Shown piece after piece: positions 14,764 to 23,591 of a stretch of DNA of 25,314 bases. Where the stretch lies: NCBI GenBank assembly GCA_023395755.1, contig JAEWYG010000086.1:1-25314 (forward strand), given 5' to 3'. How positions within the stretch are numbered: position 1 is the stretch's first letter; every line of letters begins with the position of its first letter. The position numbers were made by a program, and so were the translations under genes. The notes beneath the pieces were generated by a model, which worked only from the letters and a program-made list of their open reading frames with translations, was not told the origin of the DNA and did not search any database. Source of the DNA: Actinomycetes bacterium. GTDB taxonomy: Bacteria; Actinomycetota; Coriobacteriia; Coriobacteriales; Eggerthellaceae.

Positions 14764-17700
14764 TTACGCCGACTTACTCCACACTGGCCTACCAAACAGA
14801 TCCTGTATTTCAGCCAGCATAATAGAACTACGCGCGTCCACCGTCAGTGGCAGTTCAGCCCTAAATTTACGGCCATCAGACTGACTGACAAAGAGCACAA
14901 CACCGTCGCGTCCCGGATACGACTTCAGGATACGATTCAGGCGTTGTGATGTAGCCTGGTCAAAGTCGCCCGACGATACCCTTAGCTCTAAGTGCGCTGA
15001 GCGCGCATCCGACTCTGAGAGCTCGATGGTTGTCATTTCGAACGCCATAATCTGATTACCACGGTCGCTATGCTCAAACTTTCCCTTAACCTTAACAATA
15101 GCGTCCTCTTGAATGGATTCAGCATTCTCCTCATATTTAAAGCAAATACACTCAACGTGACCCGTTGTGTCCTCGAGTGAGAACGTGGCCATCTTTTTTC
15201 CCTTTTTTGTCAGCTTCGTTACTACATTAGACACCATACCAACAAAGGTAGCTGAGGCAATTTCCTTCGTACGGTCGGCAAGATCGCCTAGCTGGAATTT
15301 GGTCATACGTGCAATGGTGCCCTCGTAAGGACGTAAAGGATGATCAGAAACGTAGATTTTCATGATCTCCTTCTCGGAAGCCAGAAGCTGACGCTTGGGC
15401 CACTCGATACCGTCTGGAGGTGGTACCATTTCTTCAAATCCTGAATCAGAGTCGTCGGCGAAGAGGTCAAACATGCTCACCTGACCTGAATCACGATCTT
15501 TCTGACGCTTAGACGCACCCTCGAGCAGTGGCGTCTCATCAACGAAGTACATGAGCTGTTTGCGCGTGTAGCCCGTCGAATCGAATGCCCCACCTTTGAT
15601 AAGAGCTTCAAGCGTCTTGCGGTTATAGCATTTCGAGTCCACCCGGTTTACGAAGTCGTGCAGCGACGTGTACGGGCCGTTAGCCTCGCGCTCGGCAATA
15701 ATCTCATCCGCCACGTTTTTCCCTACACCGCGCACGCCTACAAGGCCGAAGCGAACGCCTTCTTCAACAGGAGTGAACTCAGCGTTTGAAGAGTTAATAT
15801 CAGGCGGCAGTACCGGTGTTCCATTGTGGTTACAGCTGGCAATATAGCGAATCAGGCGGTCGGTATTACCCATATAAGACGACAGTACCGCAGCCATGAA
15901 GTCGTTAGGATAGTGCGCCTTCATATAAGCCGTGCGCATAACTAAGATAGCGTACGCAGCCGAGTGCGATTTATTAAACGCATACTTAGCGAACTTCTCG
16001 GCGTCGTCCCAGATCTGCTTAGCAATATCGAGCGCAAAGCCATTCTCCACAGCGCCATTGTTCCAGTCCTCCTGGAGCTGACGCATGATGTCAAGCTTCT
16101 TCTTGCCCATAGCCTTACGCAGCTTGTCAGCCTTACCAGCCGAAAAACCGCTCATGGCCATAGATATTTGCATGATCTGCTCTTGGTAGACCATCGTGCC
16201 GTACGTTTCCTCCAGAATAGGCCGAAGGCGCTCATCGTAGTAGTGGATAGCCGTCTTACCGCTTGCCACACGCACGTAGTCGTCAACCATGCCGGACTCC
16301 AACGGGCCCGGGCGATTAAGCGCGATTGAAGCAACGATGTCAGAAAAGCGCTTGGGGGGAAGGCGCGCGAACAGGCTTACATACAGTGCACCCTCCACCT
16401 GAAACAAGCCATCCATGTTGCCAGACTGCATGAGTTCAAACGACTTTTCATCATCGATAGGTATATCTTCGGGAATTACCTTCGTGCCAAAGCGCGTCTC
16501 AACATTACGGCAGGCGCGAGATAGCACACCAAGCGTGCGCAGACCCAGGAAGTCCATCTTCAACAGACCCAGATCCGGTGTGTAGTGGCCGTCATACTGA
16601 GTAATAATGCCGCCGCCCTTGGTATCGCGCTTCATGGGAACGTGATCGCTCATAGGGTCACGACAGATAATGGTAGCGCAAGCATGCACACCCTCACCAC
16701 GCACGTGGCCTTCGATGGACAGCGCCGCATCGATAACGGCTTTCACGTCTTCTTCGTGTGTGTAAGCCTTCTTTAGATCGGGGTTCGTCTCCAATGCCTT
16801 GGTGATGGTAATGCCCAACTCATCACCAATCATCTTCGTAATCTTATCGCCTACGTTATAAGGGTAGTCCAGCACGCGCGCTGCGTCGCGCACGGCGTTC
16901 TTCGCCTGCAGCTTACCAAACGTGATAACGCCGGACACGTGATCCTCGCCGTACACTTCCTTAATGTGTTCGATAACCTCACCACGTCGCTCATCCTCAA
17001 AGTCGACATCGATATCGGGCATCTCCACACGCTCGGGCGACAAGAATCGCTCGAACAGAAGGCCATTCGACAGCGGATCGAGGTCGGTAATTCCCATGGC
17101 GTATGCCACGATAGCGCCTGCAGCCGAACCACGACCCGGACCAACACCAATGCCTTGGCTTCGCGCCCATTCAATGTATTCTTGTACGATAAGAAAGTAT
17201 GCCGGAAAACCCTGCTGAATAACAACGCTAGCCTCGTAGTCGGCTCGCTCCTGGGCTTCCTGCGGGATAGGATCGCCATAGCGCTTGATCAAGCCCTCTT
17301 GAATGCGCTTTCGGAAGTAGCTATCCTCTGTCTCGCCTTCAGGCAACGGAAAGCGCGGCAAAATTGAGTCGCGCTCCAACACCACGTCAACCTTCGCCGC
17401 AAGTTCAACCGTATTGTCGCACGCCTCAGGAAAGTCGCGCATAACGGAACGCATTTCTTCCTCAGTCTTCATGTAGAACTGATCGTTCTCGAAGCGCATG
17501 CGGTTAGCATCGTTCATTGCAGAGCCGGTGCCTATGCACAGCATGATGTCCTGCGCGCGCGCATCTTCCTGCGTAAGATAGTGGAAATCGTTGGTAGCGA
17601 TGGTTTTGAGTCCGGCCGCCTGAGCAACCTTCGTCAACTGGTGGTTCAGCTCTACCTGAGTAAGACCAGCATCGGTTACAATGCCCTGGTTTTGTAGTTC

Positions 17701-18228
17701 AATATAGAAGTCGCCCGGATCAAAGCAGCTGGCGAACTTATGCGCCCACTCCACCGCGTCATCAAACTGACGATTGTCGAGCAGCTTTGGAATGATGCCC
17801 GCAATACAGGCAGACGCACCAATAATGCCCTTGCCGTACTTCTGCAGCATGGAGAATGTCGTACGTGGCTTGTAGTAAAAGTTGTCGACGTGCGATTGGC
17901 TTACCAAACGCACGAGGTTATGGTACCCCTCATTAGTCTTCGACAGTAGTAGTAAGTGATAGAGCTTCGGCTTGACGTCGCGTCGCAATTCTTCGTCAAC
18001 GGTAAAGTACACCTCGCAGCCAAAAATGGGCTTAACGCGAATGCCCGTTTCCTTCTCTACGGCATCACAAGCATCACTCAGCTCCGGCACGCCCGACATA
18101 ACGCCATGGTCGGAAATAGCCACAGCCGGCATGCCCAGTTCAGCCGCACGCTTGACCATATCGTAGACATGCGTTGCGCCGTCGAGCAAGGAATATTCAG
18201 TATGGTTATGCAGGTGGACGAATGCCAT
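14764..18228 (-). CDS. dnaE: DNA polymerase III alpha subunit
   Basis: Replicative polymerase catalytic subunit of 1154 residues, DnaE1-like in length and layout. The N-terminal PHP domain has HLHNHTEYSLLDG (residues 5-17) and ISDHGVMSG (38-46). The active-site aspartates lie in PDIDVDF (Asp405 and Asp407), with a third in LLKMDFLGLRTLG further on. GVGPGRGSAAG (361-371) belongs to the palm. Helix-hairpin-helix sequence (VGVRGVGKNVADEIIAERE) and a C-terminal OB fold (FVGMVSNVVTKLTKKGKK) follow. The ATG at 18226-18228 has GAGG eight bases upstream. A minus-strand TATGAT at 18277-18282 and three 14-bp repeats at 18327-18368 lie in front. It is transcribed apart from truA because of the terminator between them. 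Confidence 0.97.
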   Translation of the reverse strand: MAFVHLHNHTEYSLLDGATHVYDMVKRAAELGMPAVAISDHGVMSGVPELSDACDAVEKETGIRVKPIFGCEVYFTVDEELRRDVKPKLYHLLLLSKTNEGYHNLVRLVSQSHVDNFYYKPRTTFSMLQKYGKGIIGASACIAGIIPKLLDNRQFDDAVEWAHKFASCFDPGDFYIELQNQGIVTDAGLTQVELNHQLTKVAQAAGLKTIATNDFHYLTQEDARAQDIMLCIGTGSAMNDANRMRFENDQFYMKTEEEMRSVMRDFPEACDNTVELAAKVDVVLERDSILPRFPLPEGETEDSYFRKRIQEGLIKRYGDPIPQEAQERADYEASVVIQQGFPAYFLIVQEYIEWARSQGIGVGPGRGSAAGAIVAYAMGITDLDPLSNGLLFERFLSPERVEMPDIDVDFEDERRGEVIEHIKEVYGEDHVSGVITFGKLQAKNAVRDAARVLDYPYNVGDKITKMIGDELGITITKALETNPDLKKAYTHEEDVKAVIDAALSIEGHVRGEGVHACATIICRDPMSDHVPMKRDTKGGGIITQYDGHYTPDLGLLKMDFLGLRTLGVLSRACRNVETRFGTKVIPEDIPIDDEKSFELMQSGNMDGLFQVEGALYVSLFARLPPKRFSDIVASIALNRPGPLESGMVDDYVRVASGKTAIHYYDERLRPILEETYGTMVYQEQIMQISMAMSGFSAGKADKLRKAMGKKKLDIMRQLQEDWNNGAVENGFALDIAKQIWDDAEKFAKYAFNKSHSAAYAILVMRTAYMKAHYPNDFMAAVLSSYMGNTDRLIRYIASCNHNGTPVLPPDINSSNAEFTPVEEGVRFGLVGVRGVGKNVADEIIAEREANGPYTSLHDFVNRVDSKCYNRKTLEALIKGGAFDSTGYTRKQLMYFVDETPLLEGASKRQKDRDSGQVSMFDLFADDSDSGFEEMVPPPDGIEWPKRQLLASEKEIMKIYVSDHPLRPYEGTIARMTKFQLGDLADRTKEIASATFVGMVSNVVTKLTKKGKKMATFSLEDTTGHVECICFKYEENAESIQEDAIVKVKGKFEHSDRGNQIMAFEMTTIELSESDARSAHLELRVSSGDFDQATSQRLNRILKSYPGRDGVVLFVSQSDGRKFRAELPLTVDARSSIMLAEIQDLFGRPVWSKSA

Positions 18229-18554
18229 ATCTTGTGCCTCAAATCAGATAGAAATGCGCTTGCTTGTATCTTCATTATCATACCAGCAAGAGCCTCGCGC
18301 GTGCTAGAACAAACGATGGAGAACCGGTTGATTTTGTACCGTTGATTTTGCAGCGTTAATTTTTTACTCTCCGAAGGTAACAGAACCTGACATTTATCAG
18401 CTTACCGAGTAAAACTACCATGCTATGCGTCCGAGACAAGGCCTGCCCCTCCCCCGGCAAGACTCCTATCACAGAAAGCGGCTATACTAACATAAAGGAA
18501 TCAAACAGCTTCAATTACAACGGTTCCTATAGAATAGCGATAGAGAGGATAAGT
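18229..18554. promoter_or_regulatory. divergent promoter region between dnaE and the PPOX-like gene
   Basis: No gene is seen here. On the minus strand TATGAT (18277-18282) is a candidate -10 for dnaE. On the plus strand TATACT (18483-18488) is a candidate -10 for the flavoprotein gene, with no good -35. Three tandem repeats lie between them. Confidence 0.4.
18327..18368. repeat. three tandem 14-bp repeats upstream of dnaE
   Basis: GTTGATTTTGTACC, GTTGATTTTGCAGC and the more diverged GTTAATTTTTTACT stand head to tail with no gap. They are about 100 bases upstream of the dnaE start and could bind a regulator in tandem. Confidence 0.55.
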
Positions 18555-19046
18555 ATGACTGAGTACCACATGCGCTATGCCGATCGCGCGTTATCTGAGA
18601 CAAATGCGTGGGACATCTTCGAAACCGCCGAGTACTGCGTTGCTTCCACGGTAGACGCCGACGGCATGCCCTATGGTGTACCAATCTCCTTCGTGGTAAT
18701 GAACAACCAACTGTACTTCCACACCACAAACACCTATGGTCACAAGCTCGACAACTTCCAACACGATGCACGCATCTGTGTAACCGCCGTAGTAGATGTG
18801 GAAGCCTGTTTTGAAGACGATTTTATGACCAGCCGCTACGGATCAGCCATGGCCTTCGGGCGCATCAGGCGAGTGGAAAACAGCGTGGAAGTGCGCCACG
18901 CACTAGTCGCGCTCTGTATGAAGTATTTACCGAATTATAAGCATGAAATAGGCAATGCCATTTCTAAAGATTTAGCCGAGACCGCCGTATGGGCAGTAGA
19001 GGTTGAGACCATCACGGGCAAAGCCGCTCGTCGACTGCGCAAGTAG
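18555..19046 (+). CDS. FMN-binding pyridoxamine 5'-phosphate oxidase-like protein (NimA-like)
   Basis: A 163-residue cytoplasmic protein with the split-barrel flavin fold. Recognised by the N-terminal RYADRALSETNAWDIFETAE, VASTVDADGMPYGVPISFV (about 33-51), LYFHTTNTYGHKLDNFQ (about 56-72) and YGSAMAFGRIRRVEN. This pattern belongs to the NimA-like branch, in which some members reduce nitroimidazoles; the substrate here is unknown. The start is ATG at 18555, preceded by GAGAGGATA. An earlier in-frame ATG at 18420 has no binding site and would add residues unlike the family. The B3/4 gene follows 38 bases later on the same strand, so the two probably share a transcript. Confidence 0.87.
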   Translation: MTEYHMRYADRALSETNAWDIFETAEYCVASTVDADGMPYGVPISFVVMNNQLYFHTTNTYGHKLDNFQHDARICVTAVVDVEACFEDDFMTSRYGSAMAFGRIRRVENSVEVRHALVALCMKYLPNYKHEIGNAISKDLAETAVWAVEVETITGKAARRLRK

Positions 19047-19084
19047 CAAGTAGCACGCATCCAATAACGCAGAAAGGCTCCCTT

Positions 19085-19810
19085 ATGCAAAAATTTATCG
19101 TGGAAGATTCGTTCTGGGAACTATTTCCTGACTCAGCCATCGGTGTTGTGGTGACCCACAACATGAAGCCTGCAGCCTGCATCTCCGACGAAGATGCAGA
19201 GGCCATCGCCAACTTACTAGCAGAAGCAAACGTCCAAGCAAACCGTTATCTTACCAGCAGCACCATCTCAGAGAATGAACCCGTAAGCGTATGGCGTGAT
19301 GCCTATCGAAAGTTCAAAACGAAAAAGGGTGCGCGCTGCTCTATCGAAAATCTGCTCAAACGAATTCTGAAGGGCAACCCCATAGGCTCTATCACGCCCT
19401 CGGTAGATATTTACAACGCTATTTCACTCAAATATGCACTCCCTGTAGGTGGCGAAGATGCTACTACGTTTATAGGCGACGTACACCTTGGCATTACCGG
19501 AGGTAATGACACGTTCCGTCCCCTAGGTGAAGAAGAGGATGACCCCACTCTTTCCGGCGAGTTGTGCTATTACGATGAGATCGGAGCTATCTGCCGCTGT
19601 TGGAACTGGCGCGACGGTCAGCGCACCGCACTCACGGACAATTCAACCGATGGGTTCCTTGTCATTGAGTGCGTCGACCCAACGCGTGTTGCGGATTTAA
19701 GCGCCGCGCTCGACGAGTTCGCTCACCTTATGGAGCGTTACCTAGGTGCTACTATCGAAACCAAAAGCATCGTTCAGCGAGAGAACCCAGAACTGACCAT
19801 CACCGATTAG
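19085..19810 (+). CDS. stand-alone B3/4 domain protein (PheT editing-domain-like)
   Basis: A 241-residue protein matching the B3/B4 domain of the phenylalanyl-tRNA synthetase beta subunit. Diagnostic stretches are VWRDAYRKFKTKKGARCSIE (about 69-88), LLKRILKG, ITPSVDIYNAISLKYALPVG, GELCYYDEIGAICRCWNWRD and the closing C-terminal strand. In PheT this domain removes mischarged tyrosine. The role of free-standing versions is less certain, and trans-editing or tRNA binding is inferred. It has no membrane span. The ATG is preceded by AGAAAGG. It follows the PPOX-like gene by 38 bases. The convergent redox operon ends 141 bases downstream, and no strong terminator was found in that gap. Confidence 0.85.
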   Translation: MQKFIVEDSFWELFPDSAIGVVVTHNMKPAACISDEDAEAIANLLAEANVQANRYLTSSTISENEPVSVWRDAYRKFKTKKGARCSIENLLKRILKGNPIGSITPSVDIYNAISLKYALPVGGEDATTFIGDVHLGITGGNDTFRPLGEEEDDPTLSGELCYYDEIGAICRCWNWRDGQRTALTDNSTDGFLVIECVDPTRVADLSAALDEFAHLMERYLGATIETKSIVQRENPELTITD

Positions 19811-19951
19811 CGCCTGCTTTTCTCAACTTCAAAATCTCCGAAGAGTTTGTTGGAACTTGGTAAGTTGCCACTACCTCGACCCTATCTTATTCAAAGACCG
19901 CCGCATCATCAATAATTTTACCTGGTCAAACATCCAACATGAGGAAAGCAT

Positions 19952-20239
19952 CTAGGGTAAGGATTCTCCCGGTGGACTGAATACGGGAAGACCAGGCCCA
20001 CCGGCAGCTAAATCCTCGCGAAACAAGTCTTCCATGATGCGGTTGCGCGTACTCCAGGTGGCACCCGCTACCGCATCAACTACCTCCTGTATGCTACGTT
20101 TGGAAGCGACGCCTTCTGAGGAAGACGTCGCTTTGCATCTCATACAACCCGAGCACACGGGACACCCCCCGAAAGACTTGTCCGCATTGCGCAGATCGCT
20201 TGCCCGATCAGAAGAATTACTGTTATCCAACCAGCTCAT
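19952..20239 (-). CDS. small cysteine-motif protein at the end of the redox operon, function unknown
   Basis: A 95-residue protein that I do not recognise. It has the evenly spaced motif CPVCSGCMRC (Cys26, 29, 32, 35), a CxxCxxCxxC array that could bind zinc or an iron-sulfur cluster. A short helical part (QEVVDAVAGATWSTRNRIME) and a Gly/Pro-rich C-terminus (LAAGGPGLPVFSPPGESLP) follow. Its ATG overlaps the TGA of the membrane protein gene (ATGA), so translation is coupled and it belongs to the operon. By position it could be a maturation factor, electron carrier or cofactor-insertion helper. No TorD-type chaperone features are seen. Confidence 0.7.
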   Translation of the reverse strand: MSWLDNSNSSDRASDLRNADKSFGGCPVCSGCMRCKATSSSEGVASKRSIQEVVDAVAGATWSTRNRIMEDLFREDLAAGGPGLPVFSPPGESLP

Positions 20240-20769
20240 GCAGCGTGCACCTCAGAAGCAGTCTCCGTCGCTTCTTCCTTGCGCTCAGGCTTCACGATAA
20301 CCTTCGCCAAACCTCCGGCTGCCGGATCGGCCAAAAATGCCACAATAACGATGGTGGGCCAGAATTGCAGACACAGCGACACGAAGCGATCAAGCAGATT
20401 TACTGCCATCACCTGGCCCGTCATAACGCTCGTAGCCTGAGTCTCTCCCACGCCCGTCATAAACACCGTCATAACAATACCCAAGAAAAACATGATGAGT
20501 GTGCTAAAGAATACATTTTGGATAAGTCTAAACGCCACTGATCCAGGTTTTGCATCGTAATATACCGCACATGCTGCCGCGATACGCGCTAGAGGAATAA
20601 CGGCAGTCACCACAAACGAGGCAACAAACGCTACACCAAAACTCATGGCGTAGAATACGGGATCGATATGCGGCATGCCCTGCATAATGGTAAGACACAA
20701 ACACAGTACCGCAGCCACAATTAGCGAGAAGAACAACCCGTACACGATGTAGTATTTTTTACTGTACAT
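20236..20769 (-). CDS. four-helix membrane protein of the redox operon
   Basis: A 177-residue protein with four hydrophobic helices at about 6-30, 38-66, 84-110 and 133-152, ending in a charged tail (KPERKEEATETASE). Each half has a helix pair ending in a Pro-containing helix (VVTAVIPLARIA, then FLADPAAGGLAKV), which suggests an internal duplication of a two-helix unit, perhaps DUF2798-like. It is too short and has too few helices for the NrfD or DmsC anchors usually found with such operons. Likely roles are membrane anchor, quinol contact or substrate passage. The start is the ATG at 20767-20769, with GAGGAG just upstream; earlier in-frame codons lack a binding site. It follows the iron-sulfur gene by 79 bases, with a strong hairpin between them. 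Confidence 0.8.
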   Translation of the reverse strand: MYSKKYYIVYGLFFSLIVAAVLCLCLTIMQGMPHIDPVFYAMSFGVAFVASFVVTAVIPLARIAAACAVYYDAKPGSVAFRLIQNVFFSTLIMFFLGIVMTVFMTGVGETQATSVMTGQVMAVNLLDRFVSLCLQFWPTIVIVAFLADPAAGGLAKVIVKPERKEEATETASEVHAA

Positions 20770-20801
20770 ATCTCCTCTTTCTTTCACAACCTCAGAATGG
20801 C

Positions 20802-20837
20802 CCGAGCGACCAGACACAAGCCCCTCTCGTCGCTCGG
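20802..20837 (-). other. intercistronic stem-loop in the redox operon
   Basis: CCGAGCGAC and GTCGCTCGG (20802-20810, 20829-20837) pair perfectly over nine G+C-rich bases with an 18-base loop. There is no T-run, so it is more likely to set mRNA stability or the ratio of subunits than to end transcription. Confidence 0.55.
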
Positions 20838-20848
20838 ACAACAAATTC

Positions 20849-21190
20849 TTATGCAACCACGAATAATGTCTTTTGCTTCTCATCCATTCTCGTAGCCAGT
20901 TCCTCAAGTAGGCCGAACTCAAGACACTTCGACTGACAATGCTGCACGCAGGTGGGTGCCTTCCCCAAACCCCGACGTATAGCGCAACTATCACACTGCT
21001 TGGTGGGAATAGGCAAATAGCTGAACTGCCAATTTTCATCCGCCTCATCACCAATGACCCAAGGCCCAATTTTCACCACGTGGATGCCGGTCTCACCTAC
21101 GGGCATACCGTGCTCCATTTGACAAGCAACCTCGCAGCTATGACAACCCGAGCACCATTGCGCATCGACCAGGATTCCGTATTTCGCCAT
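20849..21190 (-). CDS. [4Fe-4S] ferredoxin-type electron transfer subunit
   Basis: A 113-residue iron-sulfur protein. The first motif CSGCHSCEVAC (about residues 13-23) and the second group CDSCAIRRG with TCVQHC (about 66-86) supply eight cysteines, enough for two [4Fe-4S] clusters. DmsB/NrfC-type subunits are about 190-230 residues with four clusters, so this is a short form. It should pass electrons between the catalytic subunit and the membrane protein in the cytoplasm; no Tat or other signal is seen. The ATG is preceded by GGAGAG inside the last codons of the catalytic gene. The two reading frames are only two bases apart, so they are surely co-transcribed. Confidence 0.9.
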   Translation of the reverse strand: MAKYGILVDAQWCSGCHSCEVACQMEHGMPVGETGIHVVKIGPWVIGDEADENWQFSYLPIPTKQCDSCAIRRGLGKAPTCVQHCQSKCLEFGLLEELATRMDEKQKTLFVVA

Positions 21191-21192
21191 GA

Positions 21193-23427
21193 CTACTCTC
21201 CTTCCTCAACTTTGTAAATCTTGCAGATGGAACTCTTGTAGTTTGAGCCGAAACCACTTTTGCCAGGAATCCACGGAAGCGTGTTGTTTATATTCAGATC
21301 AAACACGTCGTAGAATTTCTCCGGGTCACCCTCGGGAAACCACCAACCATGGTCGCATGACACAATGCGACGATCCATGATAGGGGTAAGCTTTGCCTTG
21401 CGCTTAGCGCGACCCATAGGACCCTCCATCCATACCCAATCGCCATCGCGTATGCCGTACGTAGCTGCCGTGTCGGGATGTATCTCCATGAGAGGCCACG
21501 GGCGGTAGTGGCGCATACGCTCGATCTGGCGATGCTCCGAGTGGAACATGCCCCACGTACGTGCGCCGCTGGTCATAACCAAGGGGAACTCGGCCATAAG
21601 TTCAGGCGTGGAGGTAGGGCCCGGTTCGGGCTCTTCGAAGTACGGCAGCGGATCGAGACCGGCTTGGTTGTAGAAGTTACTCCACAGTTCAATACGACCT
21701 GTAGGGGTATTAAAGCCAGGTTGTCCGTCGGCCCGCAGCTTGCCCGACGCATAGCGGTAGTACTCAATAGGCTGATAGGCAGGGGCAACTTCCTGTAACT
21801 CTTCGAACGACATATCCGTGGGTTTTAGCATATCAGTGAACATATCGTCCACGTTGTCCCATGGCCAGGCTTCGGGGTTCCACCTCCTGCCCAATTCCAG
21901 ATTAATCTGCATGTCGCTACGGCATTCACCCACTTCGGTTACCTTATTGATGGTAGACCCCCTCTGCGCGCCCGACACAAAGGCCAAGCCGTTGCGTTCA
22001 GGGAACGTACAGGCCGGCAGCACCACATCGGCCAAGGCTGCCGTAGTTGGCGTCTTAAACAAGTCAACCACTACGATAAAATCGAGTTTATTTAGTGCGT
22101 TATACAAGCGCTGCGGATCGGCACCCATACAAGCAATAGGATTCGTGGTCTGTAGCCAGGCCCCATGTATGTCATAAGGCACGCCCGTCTCGATGGTCTT
22201 GACGGTCTCGTCGGGTTGTGACACGGCGAAGCCGAAGTTGAACAGCGGGTAGTCTTTGATACCGATGCGTTTGGCCTCCTGAGTTTCGCCTAGCACCTCT
22301 CGACCCCAACCACCAGCAACCGATAGTATTTCCGGAGCCACAATCATGCCACCCGGACGCTCCATGTTTCCCGTAATCTCCCACAAAGCGAGAATTGCCT
22401 GACCAGCCGGCATAGCCTCACGCGTCATATCGACAACAACACCCCACTGCAGCGTGGCATTGCGAGCATTACCCAAGATACGCGCCGCCGCAACGATTTT
22501 GTCTTCGGACACCCACGTGATCTCGCTTACGCGCTTTGTGTCAAAATCTTTAGCACGCGCAGCAAGTTCGTCGAACCCATAGCACCAGCTATCCACGAAC
22601 TCACGATCGTAGAGACCTTCCTCAACAATTACGTTTATCATCCCCAACGCCAGTGCCGCATCGGTGCCAGGACGCACGCGCAGATGCAACTCAGACTTGG
22701 TGGCCAGCCAGGTAACCTTAGGATCCACCGTAACCAACTTCATACCACGCTTCATCAAATCGATTACCCAGTGACCATAGAAACCCTCAATGTTTGACTT
22801 CAAGGGGTAGTTACCCCACACGAACATAACCTCGGGTACCTCGTAGTCGGGATGGTCGTAGCGCTCAGGGAACTGTTGGGCGGCATCAGGAATCCACGGC
22901 GCACCAGTGGTGGCAGCCATGCCAGCAATGCGCGGTAGGTAGCACGCCTGTCCCGACAAGAAACCCGTGTAGTTCGGACTACCAAACGACCAACACAGAC
23001 GCGTAATGTAGGCGGCAATATCACGACCGGTGCCCTGGGCGAACACCACGGATTCCGCGCCGTACTTCTCTTTCATATCCATGAACTTCTCGGTGATAAG
23101 ATCGTAGGCCTCATCCCACGAGATGCGCTCCCATTTGTCAAGGCCGCGGTCTTCACGCGCACGCTTCATGGGATATTCGAGTCGCTCTTTGTGGTGTGTC
23201 ACTTCAGGAACATCTAGGCACCGCATACATAAGCGTCCGTTCGTCCACGGATCTTCCGGATCACCTTCGCACTTCACCAACTTGCCATCTTCGTCGGTGT
23301 ACATGATTACGCCGCAGCCTAAGTGACACCCCGGCCCCGTCCATGCACACCCACGCGTAACGTTGTAGCCACCCTCTTTGTAATGGGACGGCTTATCGTG
23401 CTGTATGGTCCGATACTTCTCAGCCAT
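21193..23427 (-). CDS. molybdopterin-dependent oxidoreductase catalytic subunit (DMSO reductase superfamily)
   Basis: A 744-residue bis-molybdopterin enzyme. The N-terminal [4Fe-4S] ligands are Cys27, Cys34, Cys38 and Cys67. ERISWDEAYDLITEKF (100-115) and VRPGTDAALALGMINVIVEE are typical of the superfamily. The segment SGQACYLPR (158-166) places Cys162 where the metal ligand is expected, as in acetylene hydratase and related enzymes. As I recall those sequences, overall resemblance is to the acetylene hydratase/dehydroxylase branch found in many copies in Eggerthella and Gordonibacter. The substrate is unknown. There is no Tat signal, so it works in the cytoplasm. The start ATG (23425-23427) follows GAGGAGG. 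It is first in the operon with the iron-sulfur subunit, membrane protein and Cys-motif protein, and divergent from the LuxR-type regulator, which probably controls it. Confidence 0.92.
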   Translation of the reverse strand: MAEKYRTIQHDKPSHYKEGGYNVTRGCAWTGPGCHLGCGVIMYTDEDGKLVKCEGDPEDPWTNGRLCMRCLDVPEVTHHKERLEYPMKRAREDRGLDKWERISWDEAYDLITEKFMDMKEKYGAESVVFAQGTGRDIAAYITRLCWSFGSPNYTGFLSGQACYLPRIAGMAATTGAPWIPDAAQQFPERYDHPDYEVPEVMFVWGNYPLKSNIEGFYGHWVIDLMKRGMKLVTVDPKVTWLATKSELHLRVRPGTDAALALGMINVIVEEGLYDREFVDSWCYGFDELAARAKDFDTKRVSEITWVSEDKIVAAARILGNARNATLQWGVVVDMTREAMPAGQAILALWEITGNMERPGGMIVAPEILSVAGGWGREVLGETQEAKRIGIKDYPLFNFGFAVSQPDETVKTIETGVPYDIHGAWLQTTNPIACMGADPQRLYNALNKLDFIVVVDLFKTPTTAALADVVLPACTFPERNGLAFVSGAQRGSTINKVTEVGECRSDMQINLELGRRWNPEAWPWDNVDDMFTDMLKPTDMSFEELQEVAPAYQPIEYYRYASGKLRADGQPGFNTPTGRIELWSNFYNQAGLDPLPYFEEPEPGPTSTPELMAEFPLVMTSGARTWGMFHSEHRQIERMRHYRPWPLMEIHPDTAATYGIRDGDWVWMEGPMGRAKRKAKLTPIMDRRIVSCDHGWWFPEGDPEKFYDVFDLNINNTLPWIPGKSGFGSNYKSSICKIYKVEEGE

Positions 23428-23591
23428 GTCCTACCTCCTCATCGTCAAGCTTGAGGCGACGAGCCTACGAGACATCGACGCACTCCTTGTCACGATCTTA
23501 GAGACCGCGTATGATGTGCGCCATCGACGTTTCGTCTGGTTTCTCCTTGGAAGGCTCGGCAAAAAACGGGAGGAAGTGCACCTAAAACACT
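23428..23591. promoter_or_regulatory. divergent control region between the redox operon and the LuxR-type regulator
   Basis: A 164-base region with no convincing gene. The plus-strand word CATCGACG occurs twice (23473-23480 and 23522-23529), 49 bases apart, close to five helical turns. These are candidate regulator sites. No confident -10/-35 pair was found on either strand. Confidence 0.35.
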
